A DNA stretch of 64,000 bases from Nematostella vectensis (lineage: Eukaryota; Cnidaria; Anthozoa; Actiniaria; Edwardsiidae). Positions 57,001 to 64,000 of this stretch are shown here, piece by piece. Position 1 is the stretch's first letter, and every line of letters starts with the position of its first letter. The stretch covers positions 7,571,519-7,635,518 of the forward strand of contig NC_064036.1 of assembly GCF_932526225.1 (NCBI RefSeq), given 5' to 3'. The notes beneath the pieces are model-generated. The model saw only the letters and a program-made list of their open reading frames with translations, made no database searches and was not told the origin of the DNA. A program made the position numbers and the translations under genes.

Positions 57001-60000
57001 GGTAAAAAAATATGAATTAAAAAAACATGAAGCATGTACTGTAATAACAACAAACCTATAGTATACAGCATAAATGATATCAGCCTGTGGTAGGGGAAGT
57101 ACGCCTTGACAACTTCCTACAAAGAAAGAGCACTGTGTTACTTTGAGAAAAAACGATATACACTGTCCAGGGTTTTCAGCAAAGCAACTTAGCCTCATGG
57201 TGCCACAATGCTTTCGTGCCTGAGAAGCAACAAGAAGATGGTGTAAGCCTTTTAAAATGGTACAGTAAAGTGCCAGCAAATGGTACAGTAAAGTGCCAGC
57301 AAATGGTACAGTAAAGTGCCAGCAAAGTGCCATATCATCAGGGCTTATGGAATTACGCACTTGTGCGAAAGCGCGTAATTTGGCTTTTTCCGAGTAATCC
57401 GCGTAATCCAAAAATTTCCGCATAACCCCGCATAATTTGGCTAAATTTTGAAAGACAAAACATTTAATTGCACAGCTGATGTGTTCTTTTAGGGTTCTTA
57501 CCTCTATTTCTCGTAAAAAAGAGAGATATTCTTCGTAAGAGTGCGATGTTTCGAACTGAATTGCGAAAACAAATAAAATGACTAGGCGTTCTTTGCTAAA
57601 CCGCGAAGGCCTAGGACTAATTGCTCGGAGTGAGCGTAGCGTACGAAAAGCAACTCTAATTAAGCAGAGGGGGAGTTTATTTCGAGTTTTTTTTTTTGCA
57701 TCAGGGACTGATTTTGGGGGTTTGTCGGACGTCATATTTCCGGTGATGACTCATTTCCGGCAATTGTTTTTTGCACAGCGGTAATTAGTATTGCACATGC
57801 GTGAAATGTATATATTGGGGACGGATTTTGGGGTTTGATGGAATGTTGTTGTTGGAATGCAGCTAAGCACCTTTGGAATGCGGGACATTTCCGGTTATGA
57901 CTCATTTCTATCTATTACGAACAATTTTCGAGTGATAAAACACCCTGGAAATCTGGAGGGTTCCCGTTCTCTCCTTCGATAGAAGTAGACTCAGATGACT
58001 TGAAGGCCTCAAATTCTGGCTTTTCACTTGAAACTTCCAGTTGTGTCGAATTGTTAATTACAATGTTATTGTATCTTGTATTATACTCAAATCTGTTCAT
58101 TTTTATTGGGCTTTTGTTCGTGGCAGCATCCCTTAATGCTTTTCCCTTTGAAGGGGAAAAACATATTGCCTTTACTGTTCCCATTAATCTGTGAAACACT
58201 AACTTATAGTTGGTTTGTGCTAACTCTACAGAGCAAGAAAAAAAAAGCAAACAAGAGATCATTCGGAATATTATTTTGTGTCAACACCTACTGTACCACT
58301 AACTATTTCACAGATTGATGGGAACACCTCTATTATATCTCCAAATTTAGCTCCGAGCATTCACTATCAACAGATACTCCTAGTAATAAAATACCTTTTT
58401 TAATTGGCTGGTAGCTAGGACCCAATGAAAACTTGCCTAACATAGTTTCACGCAAAAAAATAAAACCTTTTCAAGTTATTTTGTGCTTTCATTCAGTACA
58501 AAATGTAGTTTTGACGTAACAGTTGATATTCCGCGTAATTTAGCGCGTAATGATTGATTTTCCGCATAATTTAGCAAAGAATCCCACAAAGAATGCTTGG
58601 TGTCTCACCCAACCCATATAGATCAGACCTCTTTTTGCTTTTCATTATAATAAAAATCATAATTAATTTGAGAGCAGAACAAACTTTCACCTTAACATGC
58701 CTTTTGCTTGCTTTGCAATTAAAAAAAAAGGATACTTATGCTTGCTTTGTGTTTGCTGAAAAAAATACTTCGCTTGTATAGAAAACACAGATGGTAACTT
58801 TAAGTCTAGTATAAACTATGATTGTTTCAGATTTTTTTATAGAGGGAGCCTTGATTGTAATGCAGTTATCAAAAGCAGTTATGGATACTCACATCAGACT
58901 CATTGTGTACTCCTTTTCCACGGATGAAGTCAGTGATGCTCTCCCCATAAAAAAAGTAGTTGGATCCAAGAAGGAAATACCTGTAGAAAATAAAATAAAC
59001 ATCAGTGTCACAGTCCTGAATTATGGAATAAGTCCATTCCTTTTTTCAGGAAGTGCATGGTTTGCAATCTGCCATAAGATGTCCCATGGAAACAAATATA
59101 CTCACCAGCTAAGTGATCTAAACCAGGGTAAATTGTGCTTCTGATACTTTTTGTGGCCAATGGATATGATTTCATGGAAACATTTTATCTGAAGACATTG
59201 AATCTGAAAGAATGAAAAATACTTATAAAAACTGATGTCAATAATAGATTTAACTAAGATGATGAAGATTGAAAGATCAGATTCTAACCCAGGTTCTCTC
59301 TCGGACTTGAGAAGGAAACCCTGAAGGTGAACCTATTGCCATTGAGCTATTGCACCGCTCTTAAGATGGTTCTTACATTGGGGACTATGTAATTGGATAT
59401 CTATTTTAAATGGCAGTCCTATCTTGAACACCTAGCTAACTAATTTGTAATAGGGCATTAAGGAACTACTATTGAAAGCAAATACAATCACTAGTGTCTG
59501 TACTTATACACTTTACCCAAGGACAAACATAGTAACACCTTCTAAATTTATGTATTAACTGCAATGCGGCACAGAGCACCTTGTAAAGTACGCGCAAATC
59601 CTCAGTGCAGCTTCTCTGTTTTCTCAGAGGCATACAGCACTCCCCTAAACTATGGGTTGATTTAATTAATTACCTTACAACAGGGGAGCAGGTTGGGTAA
59701 TATAATTCACCATATATGCCTGGTGAATTGAGTTCTAACAGGGGCTCATAAGTAGGGGCAATCAACTTCCCTTTGTTCTGGTACTATATAGGTGTCACAG
59801 TGTTTCCTAGGATCAGGCTATTTTTAGACGCGCGGATGAGCCAATCAGATTCAACCTTTGTGTTGACGTTTTGGCTGAGCTCAACTGCACACACAGTCTC
59901 TATGTTCTCTCTTCGGTACTTTGACTTTTTGTTGCTCTCTTTTTTAATATGAATCCAACCCTACCTATGACTTTGAATTTATGATCGATAAAAATATATT

Positions 60001-61524
60001 CTTCCTAACTGCAATTTGCGCATGCAGCCTCACGTCACTCGCACACGGGACCAACATCAACGTAGCTGAATGGCCCGTTCGTGCGCGCGCGTCTAAAAAT
60101 AGCCTGATCCTAGGAAACGCTGTGACATTTATATAATACAGATGATTGCTCCTACTTATGAGCCCCTGGTTCTAATCAGTCTATGGCTACAATTCTGAAT
60201 AAGGTTGTTTCTTTTTCTGCAGTCACTCACCAGAATGATCAAGCCAAGAGGTCCTGTGTACATAATGAGACCAAACCCACTGAGCATGACAGCGGAAAAT
60301 GCCCCTCTGATCCACCAGTTTCTCCATTTGGGCTGAAGATTACCCAACACTCCTGGCAATTCTTGCTCCTTCGCTGGAGCCATAGTGGCTTCCTGCTTCT
60401 CTTTATCTTCCTGCGAAGCATAAGGAGAACTTAAAATAATTTCATTATTAATTCTAAAATTTTTTTATATTTTAAAAGACATCATAATGTCATTACTTCC
60501 AAATTTTAAGTACCAAAATGTCTTTAACCGTAATATTTTGACAGTCTTTTTAAACAATTTGCTGACTTTCATCAACAAAATGTAGTGTGTATGCAAAAAG
60601 CTCTAATAATCCTAATCAAGATTTTACTAGCAAGCTTACATGTTCATTTGACTAACTGTTGGTTCACGTTCATTTTCAAAAAAGCATACCCAACTACATA
60701 TAGCCTTAGACGAAAACAAAATACCTACTGATGTAATAGGGCTAGTTTCCATTCGCTCTTGTTCCTGAAACAAACAATACTTGAGCGAAACAAAATTTGT
60801 AGAACTAAATATCATAACATATTTTAGGAGAAATTATTTTCGAATGCTGGTTTTCTAGAAAAACAAAACAAAACGTCTTCTCGATTACAACTTCTTTTAC
60901 TGAACAATATTCCCCGATCATCACAATTCTGAAAGTTTATCATTTTCATAAAAACTAAGGAAGGATAAGGATTGGGATTTCTTCGTCATCAAGAGGTTCA
61001 AATTTACGCATTAATAAAAACATGTCAAAGGGAGCGAAATCTGCATTTTGTGGCGAACCGAAAGATTCATCAGATTCGATTGAAAACATCGAGACCCAAT
61101 CGTCAAGTTAGACTAGTGTTATCACAACAGCAAATGGCTAGCGCACTTAAAAACCAGCAAACATCACACTTACAATATATAAAACAAGGAAGAATATTCA
61201 AGGGCATAAAAAGATGGTTAATTCGCAACGGCTTTAGGTGTTTCCCTAATTTACATACAACTGACAACAGCGACACTCGACCGAGCATGAAATAGCGTCC
61301 AAAGATCACAGTCCTCAGGGACAAAACAAGACGGTCAAATACAACAAATAAACTCGCACATGGAATCTAAAAACACAGTGTTGTATTTTCGTGGTAGGAT
61401 TCTGATGGTGACTTTAATTTATTGTGGATGTAAGAATGCCTACTTTGTTTTCCGCTGGGGAGGTCTCGGTCGTTGGTAATCCGTCCTTTGCGCGCCGTCT
61501 TGCTCCGTTTGTATTCACCTCCAT
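54015..61524 (-). CDS. CDS: CDP-diacylglycerol synthase (phosphatidate cytidylyltransferase)
   Basis: Makes CDP-diacylglycerol from phosphatidate and CTP in the ER membrane, feeding phosphatidylinositol synthesis. Fifteen exons in phase (5' to 3'): 61524-61444, 60764-60729, 60410-60231, 59203-59106, 58980-58893, 57116-57056, 56939-56881, 56792-56710, 56530-56443, 56341-56273, 56085-56038, 55663-55556, 55237-55103, 54595-54492, 54126-54015; 449 residues (human CDS1/CDS2 461/445). Landmarks: [74 protein letters not shown] and the signature [20 protein letters not shown] followed by GILDRFD. Several hydrophobic segments fit the polytopic family. The N-terminal exons are less conserved; the start at 61524 is the only ATG reading into them. 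Confidence 0.96.
57258..57330. repeat. 23-bp tandem repeat, three copies
   Basis: TGGTACAGTAAAGTGCCAGC begins at 57258, 57281 and 57304. It lies in a CDP-diacylglycerol synthase intron beside the large insert described next. Confidence 0.85.
57335..58580. mobile_element. Unclassified insert with GCGTAATTT-rich ends (about 1.25 kb)
   Basis: Both ends carry repeated GCGTAATTTgGC / CGCATAATTTaGC words in the same orientation (57350-57450 and 58525-58575). The interior has several open frames (57340-57735 and 57915-58262 on the minus strand) without recognised domains. Related end sequences appear at 63200-63300 and 63730-63800. It looks like a mobile element in a synthase intron; the class is unknown. 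Confidence 0.45.
59731..60177. mobile_element. Large foldback element (about 447 bp, arms of about 110 bp)
   Basis: The left arm runs from TTCTAACAGGGGCTCATAAG through CCTAGGATCAGGCTATTTTT to GACGCGCG; the right arm is the inverted series ending CTTATGAGCCCCTGGTTCTA. The centre is non-coding. In a CDP-diacylglycerol synthase intron. Confidence 0.8.
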
Positions 61525-62121
61525 AACTCGCTGTGATCCTTTTTAAAATTTAGTTTGGATGTAACAAGAGCCAGGGTCTACTGCTATACTTGCATGTTAA
61601 TAATCTCTTGCCCTCTACGCCACCATCTACCCGCACTTTACACCGCACTGACTTTTCGGTCGCTTTTGGTTCCAAGATGGCGGAAATGGTGAGCGTGCAA
61701 GGGCTGATGGGAGCTGAGTCAGCCAGACCCAGCCAGGTGTCTTGTCGCCTTGAGTGACCTTGCTACTAGCGATAACAGATGCCGAACCTAAGATAAGAGC
61801 ATTGGTGGTGTTGATAAAGGGTTTCATGATTTGTGGGCCGCGCAGATGAGAGGATGAGGGCTTATAGCCCCCCTCCCCCACATAAATGCTTTTAATAACC
61901 CCCCCCCCCCCCCACCACCCCACACCTTCCCGTGTTACATTTTCACCCATATGTTCCCTCGACCAAAATATACTTTACACAGAAACACACACTGTAGTAG
62001 GACAGAATCAGCACTTACCGTTCACCACATGCATGTCATAACGACAGCAGGGTGTGCAGTTCGGGAAGCCTGTGGTGCTAATGATGACCGCTGACCTCCA
62101 GGGCAACGTGCTTTTGCCAAA
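61525..62121. promoter_or_regulatory. Head-to-head intergenic region of CDP-diacylglycerol synthase and NUP210
   Basis: 597 bp between divergent start codons. CCAAGATGGCGG at about 61672-61683 matches a YY1-type element. A donor-like ATG/gtgagc at 61689-61691 could end a NUP210 leader exon, with an acceptor-like cctccag at 62100. A poly-C run lies at about 61899-61913. Confidence 0.45.
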
Positions 62122-63017
62122 ATGGCGCTCGTTCCTCGTGTTGGAATTGTGCTATTTTTCATCCTGTTTTTGCAAGACATATGGGCAGAACGAATGCACA
62201 ACACACTCAACATGCCACAGTTATTATTACCATATGCAGCAATAGGCTCAGATCCCGTGAATTTTACGCTGAAAGCCGATGACGGCTGTTACTCTTGGTA
62301 AGTAAAAGAAGTTCTTCTTCCCGCCATAAAATGAAATGGTTTCATGCCTAACGAATGGCTTGTTTATTTTGACAGGTCTTCTAACAGACCCGATGTAGTG
62401 ACAGTTGAACCACTTTATCTGGATTTTGATGACGAGAATGGTGAGAATAGCTAAGTAATTATGTGACAACAAATTTTATACCATGCATTTATTTTCTCTG
62501 CTGTCAATTGTCAGTTTCAGGTAAAATTTGGTTGGTTGAACCTTATAGACTTTTTCATCAAAATTTAACTGATTTCTGAAACTTTTAATGGCAAGCTGAC
62601 ATAATTGATTAGTGTTTACCTCAGAATATATACAAAGTAACATGGCCCAATTTAAGTTTCCTCAAGTCATCCTGTGTTTTCACCTGAAATAAAATCCTTG
62701 CAGTTTTTTTTCATATGAAGAATGAAAAGAAAAACAGAACGGAGAGTACCGCTTTATCAACTTGCACGCTTTCAGTTTGATGTGCATGTTTAGTGGTGAA
62801 AAATATTAATACACTCTTCAGCCTGATGTGATTTTGAGATGTATGTATGGTATCCATGTAATGTATTGGTATCCAGAGGTAAAACTGTTGACTTTATTTT
62901 TTTATGTTACTCTTGCAGCCAAGCCATATGGGAAGCAGTGCTCAAGGTCGGCCATTGTGACAGTACAGAGGAGACAATCAGAAAAACAAATGGCAGAAGT
63001 CATTGCTGAGGAAGAAG
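62122..63017 (+). CDS. NUP210: Nuclear pore membrane glycoprotein 210, first three coding exons (continues past window)
   Basis: gp210/POM210 is a single-pass pore-membrane nucleoporin with a long lumenal Ig-like-repeat region. Exons 62122-62297, 62376-62440 and 62919-63017 are in phase (2, then 1, then 1) and give 113 residues. They comprise a signal sequence (MALVPRVGIVLFFILFLQDI), then LNMPQLLLPYAA, VNFTLKADDGCYSW, SSNRPDVVTVEPLYLD and SRSAIVTVQRRQSEKQMAEV. This is the order seen at the N-terminus of vertebrate NUP210 (LNIPKVLLPF, VNFTLEASEGCYRW, STRPEVASIEPL). The remaining ~1,770 residues lie beyond 64000. No further exon was convincing before the window end. Confidence 0.9.
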
Positions 63018-63199
63018 GTATCTACAAGCTCTGTATTGTTTTCTCTAGTCACCCCCGTGAAGCTAAAGAATAGCAGTTAGGCTGATTGCTCTTGTTGGAG
63101 GAGTTCTAGCTGCTCTAGCTCTCATGAACACTTGTTTCCGGCAGGACCTCGCTTTTTTATGGTCGCATCATGGTCCCTCAAACAAGATACCACTATAAC

Positions 63200-63820
63200 T
63201 ATACAGGGGTACTGGAGTTATGCACTGATGCGAGCCGCATAATTTAACCTTTTGAGACAACCCTGCATAATTTTAAAATCCTGCATAATTTGGAGAAACA
63301 TAGAAAAATATATAACTTAAGTATAATGTTTTCATTTCCTAGGAATTTCGTACCTTATTTCAGTGGCAAAAAAAATCCCCCAATAACCTCAGAAGATCCT
63401 AGTAGAACAAAAGTTTTCACTTCATGGTTTGAAAACAACTAGTTGTTCCACTCATTTAGCCGTTTGGGGTTTGCTGACTAGTAATAACAACTAGGTGTTC
63501 CATGCTTTTGGCCATTCCTGGCTTGCTGTTTATAGTAATTATATAACAAGCTATATTATAGGTAACAGAAAACCAATCAATTTTTAGCATAAAAATGAAA
63601 TATGTTTAAAAAAAAAGTCGAATTTCTTATTGTGACGTATATAAAGAGTGAGCTTTAATCTTTTAGGGACTTTTTCCAAGGTTTAAATTTTCCCTTTCCT
63701 CCTACTGTAGAAATTGTTTTTGAAAGCATTGCACAATCCACATAATTCCCAATGTCTAGCACATAATTTGCAAAAAGAAAATCCTGAAAATCCCCGCATC
63801 ATACTAGTAGCCCTGACTAT
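63200..63820. mobile_element. Second, diverged copy of the GCATAATTT-ended insert
   Basis: Start GGAGTTATGCACTGATGCGA with GCATAATTT words and a closing block CACATAATTTGCAAAAAGAA parallel the ends of the 57335-58580 insert. The interior holds a loose duplication of AACAACTAGTTGTTCC / AACAACTAGGTGTTCC. In the third NUP210 intron. Confidence 0.4.
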
Positions 63821-64000
63821 AGTCTCTTCACACAATCACCAAGCCACTGGAACTTACCACCATCACAATTTAAAAACAAAAGGGGGGGGGGGTAACTGAT
63901 TTCCTTTTGTATATTCAACCAAAACTTGATGATGTAAACCTTTGTTTTGTACAGCAAAGAAATGCAAATATTCAACTCTGCATAGAAATTTTTAGAGTGA

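Noticed and set aside
56986-57735. 249-codon minus-strand open frame
   Set aside because: Its last part reads the synthase exon 57116-57056 region out of context and the rest runs through repeats and a putative insert; no domain was recognised.
59280-59365. Possible tRNA-like sequence
   Set aside because: Some tRNA-like words are present, but no cloverleaf with consistent acceptor stem could be drawn.
63954-64000. Possible fourth NUP210 exon after ttttgtacag
   Set aside because: The frame after the acceptor closes within 14 codons and does not resemble the NUP210 continuation.

Overview
The window is nuclear DNA from an animal: intron-rich genes with GT-AG (and one GC-AG) introns, long AT-rich introns, minisatellites, microsatellites and many small inverted-repeat elements. 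The nested family of short membrane-anchored thrombospondin type-1 repeat (TSR) proteins, the gene content and the repeat style suggest a cnidarian, most likely an anthozoan of the sea-anemone type. That assignment is inference; the animal origin is firm. Exon coordinates below were worked out by hand from splice sites, reading phase and family similarity.

Layout. (1) 177-27132, plus: the 3' two-thirds of a class V myosin heavy chain (end of motor, six IQ motifs, coiled coil, dilute/cargo-binding tail), 25 exons. One 10.6 kb intron (4420-15021) carries three antisense, intronless TSR genes (7187-7900, 9324-9974, 10625-11332), with a 29-bp minisatellite at its donor end and a 32-bp minisatellite at its acceptor end. 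(2) 28834-32652, minus: KTI12, a P-loop protein of the Elongator/tRNA wobble-uridine pathway, tail-to-tail with the myosin. (3) 32825-40080, plus: an ER thioredoxin-like membrane protein (TMX type), head-to-head with KTI12 across 172 bp. (4) About 42000-44600, plus: a C2H2 zinc-finger gene whose last intron is intact but whose long upstream exon is spread over several reading frames. (5) 47611-48186, minus: an orphan two-pass membrane ORF. (6) 50535-53384, plus: complete PCNA, with a 5'UTR intron and E2F-type sites upstream. (7) 54015-61524, minus: complete CDP-diacylglycerol synthase (CDS1/CDS2 family), 15 exons. (8) 62122 to past the window end, plus: the first three coding exons of nuclear pore glycoprotein NUP210/gp210.

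How the genes relate. They form no pathway; this is an ordinary gene-dense stretch of housekeeping genes in head-to-head (KTI12/TMX, CDS/NUP210) and tail-to-tail (myosin/KTI12, PCNA/CDS) pairs. The most unusual feature is inside the myosin gene. In five separate introns the first bases are part of a direct or tandem duplication whose unit contains the end of the preceding exon plus its 5' splice site (periods 86, 88, 63, 76 and about 39 bp). The 63-bp array keeps the exon frame open over most units and carries an acceptor-like site in each unit, so it could supply alternative donors or in-frame cassettes in the cargo-binding domain. A separate 28-codon exon (22760-22843) also looks like an optional insertion in that domain.
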